NCBI GenBank assembly: GCA_963827785.1
Contig: CAWHCT010000020.1
Coordinates: forward strand, 124,001 to 188,000
Source: Site-B1 sp963827785
Lineage (GTDB): Bacteria; Bacteroidota; Bacteroidia; Flavobacteriales; Flavobacteriaceae
Reading direction: 5' to 3'
DNA: 64,000 nucleotides
The translations under genes were made by a program, and so were the position numbers. The notes beneath the pieces were generated by a model. That model saw only the letters and a list, made by a program, of their open reading frames with translations, ran no database searches and was not told the origin of the DNA. This document shows, piece after piece, positions 1-11,363 of the stretch (the first letter of the stretch is position 1; each line of letters starts with the position of its first letter).

Positions 1-109
1 TGAATTTACATTTTCTTCATTTAAAGGATTATCTGCATTATTTTGACCTGTTATTTGAATGCCATGAAATAATAAATACTAAAAATATGGATGTTAATTC
101 AAGATTCAT
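1..109 (-). pseudogene. 5' end of a secreted-protein gene, cut by window edge
   Basis: An ATG at 109-107 overlaps the sulfatase stop codon as ATGA and opens into a hydrophobic stretch (LTSIFLVFII) typical of a signal peptide. The frame then meets a stop near position 37, while another frame stays open to the window edge and reads NNADNPLNEEN. This is the pattern of a one-base indel, as in every other gene of this locus. The product cannot be recognised from so short a stretch; as the next gene of the PUL operon it is probably another secreted enzyme or binding protein. Confidence 0.3.
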
Positions 110-1831
110 TTTTGATCAATGTTGATTGTTGGGTCGTAGGATGTTCCTGTTGTACCTCGTAATTTTTCAAACTGCTTATATGCTCTTTACTTGACTGCTT
201 TGAAGCTTGTTCAAATTCTTTTTCAGTTACCTTATACTACGTTTGAAATCCTTCAGGTTCTTATGTAAGTTCTGACTTTAATGCGCTGATATGACTGGAT
301 CATTGATTAAATTTTTCAATTCTTGTGGGTCGTTTTCAAATCATATAATTCCCATTCATCAATATCGTCATAAACATGAATGAGTTTATAACGCTTAGTT
401 CGAACTCCATACATTTTTTTAACCATGTGAAACGCAGGATAATCGTAATAATGATAATAGATAGCATCTCTAAAATCATCGTTAGGTATTTTCCTTCTAA
501 CAAAGGTTTTAAAGATTTTCCTTGCATGTCTTTAGGAATTTCAACTCCTGCATAATCTAAAAAAGTTTCAGCAAAATCCAGATTTTGTGTTAGCGCTTCA
601 ATTACAGTTCCAGCTTTTATTTCGTGCCGGATATTTCATAACCATGGGCATCTTAATGATTCTTCATACATAAAACGTTTATCGAACCAGCCTTTTTCAC
701 CTAAATAAAAACCCTGGTCTGTGGTGTAAACGATCAACGTATTTTCTGAAAGATTGTTTGCTTCCAGATAATCTAAAATTTTACCAACACCTTCATCTAC
801 CGAAGCAATGGTAGCCAGATAATCTTGTAAATAGCGTTGTCCTTTCCATTCTGCCAATGCTTTTCCTGTTAAGATTAGCATCGTGCATAGCATCATTTTT
901 TGGTTGATATGCTTTATCCCAAATGGCACGTTGCTCTGGTGTCATTCTATCAAAATCTGTATTTCCATGGATTATGTGCTAATTCCGTTACTTCCTTTGT
1001 CTTGGTCATTTTTAAATCATGACCTTCATACATATCTTTATATATGGTTTGTTGTTGCTCTTTTGAAGCTTGAGAACCCTCATGTGAAGTAAAATAGGTA
1101 TCTGGTAAGGGAAATTGAATTGAATCGTACTTATTCAAATGGCGTAATGCAGGCATCCAGTTTCTGTGTGGTGCTTTATGATGTACCATTAGAAAAAATG
1201 GTTTGCTATCATCTTTTGATTTTTGAATATAATTTAATGCATCTTCTGTTATAATGTCGGTTGCATAACCTTTTACAATTCTAGTCGGTAATTTTACTTT
1301 CAATGCGCATTGTGTCAATATGTTTCTATCGATATGCACTGTACTTTATCGTAATAAAATCTGGATTATAGTAATTTCCCTGATCTGTTAAGTATATTCC
1401 AATAATCAAATCCTTGCAGGATAGTCCGTGTAAATGCCATTTTCCAACAATCGCGGTGTTGTAACCTGCTTTTTGTCAATAGTTTGGAAATGTTTGTTGT
1501 CTTCCGTCAAAGCGGTCACCATTCATTCTAAATCCATTAATATGACTGTGTTTCCCTGTTAAAATAACGGCTCTACTTGGTCCACAAATAGAATTAGTAC
1601 AGAAATTATTTTTGAAAATAGCACCTTCATTTGCAATTCTGTCAATATTAGGTGTTGGAGCTAATTTACTAATTGGATGACCAAATGCACTTATAGCTTG
1701 AGCAGCATGATCATCAGCCATGATAAAAATAATATTTGGTCTTTTAGTTCAATTGTTATATCAATTCTTTTTTTTCTGTTTACATGACGATAAAAACAAC
1801 TGTTAATAAGTAAGAGGATATATTATTTCAT
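106..1831 (-). pseudogene. sulfatase (S1 family), frameshifted
   Basis: Secreted formylglycine sulfatase, which would remove sulfate esters from a glycan. Visible parts in order are a possible lipoprotein signal (LFLSSCKQ), the metal-binding start RPNIIFIMADDHA, the catalytic C-x-P-x-R box (SICGPSRA) whose Cys becomes formylglycine, VGKWHLHG, and the C-terminal signatures YKLIH and DEWELYDL. The gene is broken by at least seven indels; examples are a lost A near 1480 balanced by an extra A near 1470, a GGG run shortened to GG near 1410, and an extra A after CTT at 1389-1392. No essential motif is lost. Its putative start lies inside the end of the upstream esterase gene. The N-terminal 40 codons could not be fully reconstructed and the substrate subfamily is unknown. 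Confidence 0.75.
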
Positions 1832-2722
1832 GGTGTTTGGTACTTGTTTTTTTAATTTGAATAGTTTCAGAATTGCAGTACTGATTTTTCAAAAAAGTGA
1901 AAAATACGGCATCTAATTGATCAAATGGAATTGAGGATAATTTCGTGTCTTCCACCTATTACCTTGTTAAAATAATAGGAGGTTCCATGTTCTATCTAAT
2001 TTTTTAGAAATAGTTTCGGAACCATCTAAGAATGATATATCCGGGTTTTGAAGGATCACAAAAATGATGTGGAGCAGTACCAAAAGGCACTAAATCATCT
2101 TCAGTGCCATGAAAGAGTACAGCAGGAATGGCATTGTCTTTTGTAATATAGTTGGCATTAACAACAGCTCCAGCATAACGAAAAAACTCCTGCAAATTTT
2201 ATACTTTCATAACTCGAAAGGTCATCTACAAAATGTTCACGCATATAAACAGCATTTAATACGGCTTCGGCTCCAGCACTACTACCACCGGCGATGATTT
2301 TAGCAGTATCAATTTGTAATTTTTCTGAATTATTTATAATGTAATTTGCTGCATCTAAATAATCTATGATTGCTTGTTTGAACGTGTTTAACTTGTCTTG
2401 TTTGGGACAATCGCAGCCAAATTCGGTTTCAGTATCTTTTCGCAGTAAGCGATACGATATGGAAACTCCAATGTATCCGTTATTTGCGACATATTCACAA
2501 AGTTGTTTTTCATCTTTATTATCTCTTGTTCCTCCTGCAAAACCACCTCCATGCATCCAAAGTAGATACAGGTATTTTGGCATCTTTTTTTATGTCTTTT
2601 GGTGTATAAACATCCAGTTTTAAGGTGTCGTTACCTTTAATAGCATAGATGTAAGTGGTTTTTGTTTGTGCTGAAACACCTAAAACAAAAAGTATCAGAA
2701 AAGAAGAAATTAATTTCTTCAT
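1803..2722 (-). pseudogene. secreted alpha/beta-hydrolase esterase, frameshifted
   Basis: Predicted carboxylesterase of the BD-FAE/lipase type, likely removing acyl groups from the glycan. It has a clear signal peptide (MKKLISSFLILFVLGVSAQ), the oxyanion-hole motif WMHGGGFAGG, the nucleophile elbow AGGSSAGA, the acid region HGTEDDLVP and a terminal GGRHE that could supply the catalytic His. Undoing five single-base insertions (near 2559, 2175, 2027, 1985 and 1965) gives an intact frame of 304 residues. One of them is an extra A after CTT at 2027-2030. It lies one base after the GH2 stop, so it is in the same operon. The acyl group removed (acetyl, feruloyl or other) cannot be told from sequence. 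Confidence 0.7.
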
Positions 2723-2723
2723 T

Positions 2724-5332
2724 TTAATTCAGTTTTTCTATTAAAATACCACTTAATACAGGTTCTCCTTCAATAGGATTTAAGCTGATTGTCAAACCTT
2801 CATCATTTTTAATTGACAAGATTCCTGTTTTTATGACGCCATATTTTTCAGGATATTCTTGTGCCATATTGAACTGTTTTTCCAGTAAAGTATCATTTAG
2901 ATACACATCAAAAATGCGTTGTTCTTCTTCATCTACACCTTCCACATCATATTTAAGGTTAAAAATAATTTGCTCTTTACTCTTTAATGTAGGCTCAACG
3001 AAGTAAAGACTCACTTTATAATTTCCCTTTGGTACATCTATTTTATAAGCACCGCAATCGGTTAGTACAGTTTGAAAAACAGCTTCGAGATGTGAGTTTT
3101 TAATGTTGTTTGCAATTAACTTTCGTTCGCATTTACCCGAATTTTCAACATAACCAAAAAGATTTTTGGAGTATGGTCTGTCTGCTATAAAAGTGACACC
3201 ACTTTTATCGTCAAAAAAGTTAATATGCGTTCCTACGTTAATTGCTAATGTTTTAAAAGGTTTACTTTTAAGTGTATTGATAATTCTCACATTAAAACTC
3301 GCTTCATCTTCTGCCTTGTCTGTAGTAACTTTTACGGTATTAATACCTTCAGCAAATTGTAGATTTACTTTAGCCACTCCAGTCTGAAAGGTTATGTTTT
3401 TAACAAACGTATCATTCAAAAACAACTTTCCTGTTTTTTGGTTAGAAAACACAGTTATTTCCTGAGTATTTTTATTTATAAGCGTAATGTCATTTTGATA
3501 ATTTGCAATATGAACAATTGGAATATCTTTATGTAAAACAGATTGATACCAATGGTAAATTTCTTTTGGCTCTCGATTATATTGTACCAAACCTTTTTGG
3601 TTAACGTGTGGTAAAGATTCGCCTCTAAACTCTGAGCCAAAATCGGCGAAATTCCATGCAGTCATTCCGGTAACAAAGTCTCTTTTTTGTACTTGCTCAT
3701 AATAACTTTTATGAAGTTGTAGTTGGTACTCTTGAGAGTAATCATAGGTTACAGGTTTTTGAGTTGAGATTCTCACATCTGCACCAGGACCATATTCTGA
3801 AATCAAAATAGATCGATTGGGATAACGACTATGTTGATCATCTAAAAACTTACCAAAGTCTTCAATAGTTTCATAATACCAACCAAAATAAAGGTTCCAG
3901 CCTATAAGCATTGGTAAATCAGCTATTTTAGTTTCATTATAGATTTCATTATAATGCAAAGCCATAACCGTAATGTGATTTGGTGCAATCTGTCGTCGTA
4001 AGCTTTTCAAGTTTCTCGGTAAGCTTATAGGTATCTTGCTTTAATTTTTCACGCTCATCCTGCGGCATTTTTTTGTCAAATTGCAATCTTAAAAAAATCT
4101 CGTTCATGTAGCCAAACATTAGCTACAGATGGATAATTATAGTATTGCTTTAAATGTTCTTCTTGCATTTTAAGAGCTGTATCAAAAAATGCCTCAGAAT
4201 TTGTTACCAAATTAACTACAGGAATTTCTGTCCAAACTACCAAACCAAGTTCATCACACAATTCGTACAATTCCCGAGCATGAGGATAATGTGCAAATCG
4301 AATCACATTAGCACCCATGTTTTTGATTAGCTCAATATCTTTTCTCTGAAGATGAACTGGAACTGCATTTCCATATCCTTCGTAATCCTGATGCCTGTTA
4401 ACACCAATAAGTTTGATGGGTTTCCCATTTAAAAAGAAGCCTTTTTCAGCATCAACACTTGCCCAGCGAAAACCAACATTGGCCGATTTTGAATCTAAAA
4501 TAGCACCATCTTTATTGGATAAAGTCAGTTCTAGATGATATAAATACGGATTTTCTGGTGACCATAATTGAGGGTTTATAACTTCAGGAAGCTTAATCTT
4601 AACATCTTCTGAAGAATTGGGATTTAACTTTTTAGTTTCAGAATGTGTTTTGATTTGTTTTCCATCAGCATCAAAAAGGGCAACGTTTAAAATTGTTTTT
4701 TCCTTATTTGAAGCTTTATTTTCGATTTTTATATCAACTTCAACTCCTGCCTTTTCATTGCTAACATTATAATAATTCACATAAAATCCATCCGAAGCAA
4801 AATCATCTAAACTAAAGTGTTGTTTGGGTATTGAAATTAGTTCTACATCTCGATAAATGCCTCCATAAAACGTAAAATCAGCATCTAGAGGCGGAATGTT
4901 TTCATTATGAGAATTATCAACAGTAACTTCTATTAAATTGTAAGCATCATAGTTGAGATACGATGTAACATCAAAATTAAAAGCAGTATAGCCTCCTTTG
5001 TGGTTTCCTACTATTTCACCATTAACAAAAACTGTTGCCTCCTGGTTTATAGCGTTAAATTTTAGATAAAGAATTTTATCTTTTTCTTCCAAAGGAATAA
5101 AAACCTGCTTTTTGTAATAGCCTAAACCACGTCTGTAACCCGATTGGTCATCAAACGCATCCAATTTATTCCATGTGTGTGGAATATTGACGGTTTCCCA
5201 TGTGGTTTTGTCTTCAGAGAATTGCCAACCGGAATTGATAATTTTCGATTGCGAAAAAACATCAAAAGAAAAAACCACACATAAAAGGATAAGAATAATC
5301 CATTTATGACTATATGTTATATGTGGTTTCAT
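2724..5332 (-). pseudogene. glycoside hydrolase family 2 enzyme with C-terminal malectin-like domain, frameshifted
   Basis: Exo-acting beta-glycosidase of the beta-galactosidase/beta-glucuronidase family. After a signal peptide come the GH2 sugar-binding jelly roll (NIPHTWNKLDAFDD; GYRRGLGYYKK), an Ig-like domain, and the TIM barrel with GVNRHQDYEGYG, the acid/base region YMNE and the nucleophile region ILISEYGPGAD. The last 180 or so residues look like a malectin/carbohydrate-binding domain (GAYKIDVPKGNYKVSLYFVE). Only two insertions interrupt it, an A near 4120 and an A after CTT at 3999-4002. Removing both leaves 868 residues with the active-site Asn-Glu restored. The sugar specificity is not decidable here. 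It sits 7 bp after GH3 and 1 bp before the esterase. Confidence 0.8.
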
Positions 5333-5339
5333 GGTGCTA

Positions 5340-7664
5340 TTAATTATTTAGAGTGAATTTATTTTTAAAAGTAAAATCTGAGCTGCCTGCTAATGCAATT
5401 TCAAATTCTCCAGGTTCTGCAACATATTCAAGATCATAATTATAGAACTTTAAATCTTCAACGGTAATCGTGAAACTTACAGTTTTGGTTTCACCTTTTT
5501 TAATCATTACTTTTTGAAATCCTTTCAATTCTTTTACAGGTCTTGTAACTGAACCTACAAGATCTCGAATGTACAACTGCACGACTTCCTTACCATCAAA
5601 GTTTCCTGAGTTTGTCACATCAACTGAAACTTCAATTGACCCATCCCTGTTCATTTCTTGTGAACTCAACTGTAAGATCACCATAATTAAAAGTTGTATA
5701 ACTCAATCCAAATCCAAATGGGTATAAAGGTTCATTTCTTTCATCTAAATAATTGGTTAGAAATTTCCTAAATTTCCCTTCTTTATTATCAAGAGGTCTG
5801 CCAGTATTCTTATGATTATAAAAAATTGGAATTTGACCAACGTTTTGTGGAAATGTAGATGTTAATTTACCTGATGGATTTACGTCGCCAAATAATACAT
5901 CAGCGATGGCCAATCCTCCTTCACTTCCTGGAAACCAAACATCAAGTATGGCAGGAACTGTTTTGCTTTCTTCTTTTATGGTCAATGGTCTTCCGTTAAA
6001 AAGGACCAGAACTAAAGGTTTTCCTGTTTTAAGCAATTCATTTAAAAGATCTTTTTGTACTTGAGGTATGTTAATATTCGTTCGGCTACTGCTTTCGCCA
6101 CTCATTTCTGAGGATTCACCTAAAGCTGCCACAATAACATCAGACTTATAAGCTATTTTTAAGTGCTTCATCAAGCATTTGTTTGTCTGTTCTTCCATCT
6201 CTCGGAATTTCTCTACCAAACATTGTTGTTCTTTTTTCAAACTCCAGGTCATAATCTAAATTACTGCCTTTTGCGTGTAATATCTTCACTCCATCGCCTG
6301 CAACAGTTTTTATTCCATCCAAAAGGGAGATTGCCTTTTGTAAATCGGTTGAAACACTCCAGGTACCCGGCATGTTTTCTTTTGTATTGGCCAATGGACC
6401 AATTAAGGCGATAGTTCCTGATTTTTTAAGTGGTAAGATCTGACCTTCATTTTTTAGCAATACAATTGATTCTGATGCTACTTTACGAGCAAAGGCCCTA
6501 TTTTCATCGGTGAATATTTCAGTTTCTGCCCGTTCATCATCGCAGTATTTATATGGATCGTCAAATAGTCCCAGTTCATATTTTGCTTTTAATATCCTTC
6601 TTACAGCTTTATCAATTTGATCAACACTAACTTTGCCTTCTTCTACGGATTTTTTTAAAGTTGTCAATAAACCTTCACTCACCATATCCATATCCAAACC
6701 AGCGTTTAAAGCCAATGACAGATACAGTTTGTAAATCGCCCATACCATGTTCAACCATTTCTGAAACACCAGTATAATCTGAAACCACAAACCCATTAAA
6801 GTTCCAATCATTTCTTAAAAGATCTGTAAGCAGCCATTTATTGCCAGTTGCGGGAACACCATCTATTTCATTGAATGAAGCCATTGCTGAACCAACTCCT
6901 TCATCAACTGCGGCTTTATATGGAGGTAAATACTCATTATACATTCTAATCCTACTCATATCTACTGTATTGTAATCCCTTCCGGCTTCTGGAGCACCAT
7001 AAAGAGCAAAATGTTTAACGCAGGACATGAGTGTGTTGTTGAGTGAAAGATCATCTTCCTGATATCCTCTAACCATGGCTCTGGCAATTTCACTGCCTAA
7101 ATAGGGGTCTTCGCCGGAACCTTCAGATACGCGACCCCATCTAGGATCTCTTGAAATGTCAACCATAGGTGAGAATGTCCAGTTAATGCCGTCAGCACTT
7201 GCTTCCTGGGCTGCCATTCGAGCCGTTTTTTGAATCATTTCCATATCCCAGGAACAAGATAAGTCCTAAAGGAATTGGAAAGGTTGTTCTGTAGCCGTGT
7301 ATTACATCTAAACCAAAAAAAAGTGGAATGCCTAAACGACTTTTTTCAACAGATAATTTTTGTACTTCTCTTATTTTTTTTGTAGATCGTAAACTGAATA
7401 AACCACCAATTCTACCTTCTTCAATTTTCTTGGCGATATTGGAATTCTTTGCCTGACCTGTAATTATTTCACCAGCTCCCGGTAAATTTAATTGACCAAT
7501 TTTTTCTTCCAGTAGTCATTAAATCTAGTATAGAATCTATTTTTACATCAAATTGTGAATTTTCAGTACTTTTCAATGTGCTTGAATATTTGTCTGTACA
7601 TGAGCTTACACATATGAGGATTGCAGAAAAATATTAGGGAATAAATTTTATTTAGTTGGTTCAT
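5340..7664 (-). pseudogene. glycoside hydrolase family 3 beta-glucosidase, frameshifted
   Basis: Periplasmic beta-glucosidase-type enzyme that would release glucose from short beta-glucans. It has a lipoprotein-like signal (ICVSSCTDK), the GH3 barrel with GIPLFFGLDVIHGYRT, SPMVDISRDPRWGR and CVKHFALYGA, the nucleophile Asp in GFVVSDYTG, the second domain (VAALGESSEMSGE), and a C-terminal fibronectin-III-like domain. Six insertions break it, near 7631, 7506, 7260, 6707, 6160 and 5673; undoing them gives 772 residues, normal for the family. Three of the six follow CTT (7260-7263, 6160-6163, 5673-5676), although the last could instead be placed at GTT-G. No catalytic residue is missing. Confidence 0.85.
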
Positions 7665-7667
7665 TTT

Positions 7668-8472
7668 TTATTGTTTAGTGTTAGAAAATAGCCATGACAG
7701 TAGATCAGGTTCAGCAAAAGCTGAATCCCAACTATTATGGTTGTCCTTAGCATACAAAGTAAAATTAGGTTTTCCTCCAGCTTTTAAATAAGCACTTACC
7801 ATATCAATTGATAATTGCGGGTCAACAACATCATCTTTTGCACCATGAAATACCCATAATTCTGTTTTATTGGCATAGTTCTTAGCAGCCTCTGGATTGC
7901 CACCTCCGCAAATAGAGAAAGCTGCTGCAAACATTTCTGGTTTGCGATATAAGAATTTCAAAGGTTCCCATGCCTCCCATGGAGAGGCCGCCAACATACA
8001 TTTGATCTTTTTTTATAAAAGATTTTTTTAGTCATATCATCCATTAATTGCATAACCAAATTAAGTGCTTTTGTTGGTTCTATATTTAATGGAAATTTAA
8101 TAACTCTTGGTTTCGTGCTTCTGTCCATCTTCAACATTTGCCCAATAATCATTTTTAGGACATTGTGGAAAAATAACAATTGCAGGAAATTCGTTTCTAT
8201 TACTTTCATCAGCAAATAGTTTGCTTCCATGAACCAATTGTTTTTTGTTGTCATGAACCACGTTCTCCTGCACCATGTAGAAATAAGACTAAAGGATATT
8301 GATTGTCTTTTGAGAAATCTTTAGGTAATAACATGCGATATTGTAAAGTGTCATTATTATGAATAAATATTTCATATTTATACAATTCCGTATGCTGTGC
8401 TTTGATATTATTAGATGCAAAAATTAATAAGCATCCAAGGAGAATGTTTTTGTATTTGTTTAATTTTTTCAT
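7668..8472 (-). pseudogene. secreted PHB-depolymerase/dienelactone-hydrolase-like esterase, frameshifted
   Basis: Second alpha/beta hydrolase of the locus. A signal peptide ending near NNIKAQ is followed by the oxyanion region LFLHGAGERG, the nucleophile elbow GGLSMGGMG, the acid VFHGAKDDVVDP and the histidine region AKDNHNSWD. Such proteins in PULs are commonly carbohydrate esterases. Four insertions (near 8250, 8124, 8024 and 7950) split it, the last being an extra A after CTT at 7950-7953; without them the protein is 266 residues long. It lies 4 bp after the upstream GH144-like gene and 3 bp before GH3, so it is translated from the same message. The substrate is not known. Confidence 0.7.
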
Positions 8473-8476
8473 TGTT

Positions 8477-9849
8477 CTAATAGTTAAACCCGAGTGCATC
8501 TAAACCATTTTGTACATCTTCATTTTGCATGAATAAATTCCATAGCAATCCTGTTCTGTAATTTTCAATCATAATTATTTGAGGTCCTTGATCGATTGCC
8601 AAATATCTTTTAGTGAACCAATCGTAATGCGGACTAAATGCATCGTAAAAACCGGCAGGACCCAACAAATCATCACCTTTGCTATAAAAATAATGCATAG
8701 CAGCCAAAGATTTTTGAGGTGTATAGGGAATGGAACTAATTGCAGCAGTTGGAGAAATTACTCCAGTATCATTTTCTGGATCATGTGCAGAGTAACCTAC
8801 ACTTCCATCACTATTTCTGGTAGTAACTGGCGGTTAAGCCCCAACAATCTGAACCATAATCAATGTAATTATGTGGGTTATCTAAACAATATTCATAATT
8901 GATATTTGTGTGATTTATATTTAAAGTCCAATAGTTAGCATATTGATCTGATAAGTTGGTTGGGTTTAAACCTAAATAGGAATAATGTGCCCAAAATAAA
9001 GGTCCACTGCCAGTTCCTGCATGATCTAAAACTAAAGGAATGTTATATTGTGTGGCAGAAGTTACTATGTTTCCATTATTAGCCCACCCTTGATGATAGA
9101 CATCAGCTGGAATTGGATAATCTGGTGATGCTGCACCAAGAATGTATGCAATTAATGTTTCATTATACCCTTTAAGCTGTAAGGTTTATAGCAAAATCGA
9201 TTACTTGGACTCCAATGCCAATACAAAGTATTTTGGTTTTGTGTGTACCAATCCCATTCTACACCTTTCCAAAGGACATCAGCTTGGTTTGCTAAGGTTT
9301 GTTCTTCTGTTGTTCCATTTTTAAAATATTCTTGAACACAAATAAGTCCTTGTGCTAAAAATGCAGTTTCAACTAGGTCACCACCATTATCCTGAGGACT
9401 AAACGGAATGACTTGTCCTGATTACTACCATTAATCCAATGCGACCAGGCACCATGAAAACGATCTGCATTTTCAAAAAAAGTCAAGAATTTTATTTAAT
9501 CTTGTAACTCCTTGTTCTCTTGTAATAAAACCTCTTTCAATTCCAACTAAAATAGCCATTAAACCAAATCCAGAACCACCTGTAGTTACTACATTTTGGT
9601 TTAATGTAGGATTATTTGGATGGTAACGTTCTTTTGCAGCTCCTGAATCTGTATTTGCAAAATCCCAGAAGTATTTAAAGGTTTCTTCTTGTACCAAATC
9701 CATCAATTTCTTTATCTGTTAATGGATCTACAACAACTGGATCATCATCATTTGGAATATAAGGTTCCTGATAACCTGGTCCATTATCTGATACCACAAG
9801 ATAAAAATAATATTGTGATAATATGAAGTATATGAATTATATTTTTCAT
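8477..9849 (-). pseudogene. GH144-like glycoside hydrolase (PF10091 'glucoamylase' family), copy 1, frameshifted
   Basis: Member of the PF10091 family, whose characterised members (GH144) are endo-beta-1,2-glucanases from Bacteroidota. It has a lipobox (LFLSCG) and family signatures VVTTGGSGFGLMA, ADRFHGAW, DNGGDLVETAF, LYWHWSP, FWAHYSYLGLNP, YSAHDPENDTGVISP and IENYRTGLLWNLF. Seven indels interrupt it (six insertions, one deletion), and undoing them gives 455 residues, the normal size. Its neighbour upstream is a paralogue with the same domain order, so this is a tandem duplication that has diverged. The endo-beta-1,2-glucanase activity is inferred from the family and was not shown for this branch. 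Confidence 0.75.
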
Positions 9850-9863
9850 TATGTTTTTTAGAT

Positions 9864-11223
9864 TTAAATCCTAATTTTTTCAAGTCCGTTTTGCACATCT
9901 TTATTTTGCATAAATAATTTCCAAAATAAACCTGTTCTGTAATTTTCTATCATTACGGGAATTGGTCCTTGATCTATGGCTAAATATCTTGGTAAATACC
10001 AATTATGTTGTAAACTAAATGCATCATAAGGACCATATTTACCAATTAATGTATCGTGATTTTTATAAAGATTTCTAAGCATTTTCATACTTTCTTTTGG
10101 TGTATAAGGAAATGAAGATAAGGCTGCAGTAGGAGATATGACTCCTAAATCTCGTCCTGGTCTATGTCCAGCATATCCTTTCATGGAATAACTTGATGTT
10201 AATCCCCAAAGACTGTCTCCATATCCTTTAAAGTTTTTAGGATTATCAACTGCATATTTGTAATGAATTTTTGCATGATTTTGAGTTAGTTTCCAATAAT
10301 CTGCATATTGATCTGACAATCCTTTTGGGTTTAAACCTAAATAGGAATAATGTGCCCAAAATAATGGTCCAATAGGGGCATCATCATGTTCGTAATAATC
10401 TAAAACTAAATCTTCATCATAATAGTGTTTTATCAGATTACTATGTCTCCATTTCTTGCCCAACCTTTATCATATACTTCTTTACTAATTGGATGTGTTG
10501 GTGAAGCAGCTGCTAAAACATACATAATCAAACATTCGTTATAGCCACCAACAGGAAAATTCATTTCCCAACCATATTCTGGTGACCAATGCCAGTACAA
10601 TACATTTTCTCCATTTTTTGTGTACCAATTCCATTCTACTTCTTTCCAAAGTTTATCTATTTTGGCAGCTAATTCTTTTTCTTTTTCATTTCCATTTTTA
10701 AAATATTCAGAAACGGTTAATAAACCTTGAACTAAAAAAGCAGTTTCAACTAAATCGCCACCATTATCTTTTTTACTAAAAGGATATACTTTTCCTGTTT
10801 CACCATTTAACCAATGTGGCCAAGCACCATGAAAACGATCTGCTTTTTCGAGAAAGTCAACAATTTTAAATATCTGTTTAAAGCTTCTTCTCTGGTAATC
10901 CATTCTCTTTCTATTCCAACTAAAATAGCCATTAATCCAAAACCACTTCCTCCAGTTGTTACTGTATTTTTAGGAGAAGTAGGATAGATATCATCCATAT
11001 GAAGACGTTCTCTGGCTAGACCAGAATTAGGTTCTGCACCTTCCCAAAAATAATTGAATGTTTGTTTTTGTATGGTATCTAATAATTGATTTTCTGACAA
11101 TTCAGGTCTTGAAGTTGATTCAATTTGATTTTTTGCAACTTCTTTTTTATCTGAATTACAGTTATAAAAAAATGCTGCAAATAGTATTAATAAGAGACCT
11201 GATTTGTGGTTCATGAGTTTCAA
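9864..11223 (-). pseudogene. GH144-like glycoside hydrolase (PF10091 family), copy 2, frameshifted
   Basis: Lipoprotein (FFYNCNSDKK) of the same PF10091 family as the gene 14 bp downstream. Shared blocks are TVTTGGSGFGLMA, ADRFHGAWPHWLNGE, KDNGGDLVETAF, VLYWHWSPEYGW, LFWAHYSYLGLNP, GVISPTAALSSFPY and MIENYRTGLFW. Only two indels are present, both deletions: an A run shortened near 10865 and a lost base near 10443. Restoring both gives 453 residues. A start nine bases further in (MNHKS, at 11214) is equally possible. Family knowledge points to endo-acting hydrolysis of a beta-glucan at the cell surface. Confidence 0.78.
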
Positions 11224-11243
11224 TTAGAAATAATTAAGAATTA

Positions 11244-11275
11244 TTAGCTGCATTTCTTCTCAGAAATGCAGCTAA
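11244..11275. promoter_or_regulatory. 14-bp perfect hairpin inside the PUL operon
   Basis: A perfect inverted repeat (TTAGCTGCATTTCT, 4-base loop TCTC, and its complement) lies about 20 bases before the start of GH144-like copy 2. It has no T-tract directly after it on the minus strand, so it resembles an RNA-processing or stability element between the surface-protein genes and the enzyme genes rather than a simple terminator. Confidence 0.55.
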
Positions 11276-11307
11276 TATATTAAAGACTAACTCAAAAAGG
11301 GATAAAA

Positions 11308-11346
11308 GACTCCAGACCTGAATTACAAAATATATCCTCTGGAGTC
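11308..11346 (-). terminator. hairpin after the LamG gene, possible partial terminator
   Basis: A nine-base stem (GACTCCAGA with TCTGGAGTC) around a 21-base loop starts 18 bases after the LamG stop codon and is followed on the minus strand by a short T run (TTTTATC). It could end part of the transcripts carrying the abundant SusC/SusD/LamG proteins. The long loop makes this a modest prediction. Confidence 0.4.
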
Positions 11347-11363
11347 AATTAAAAACAAATAAC

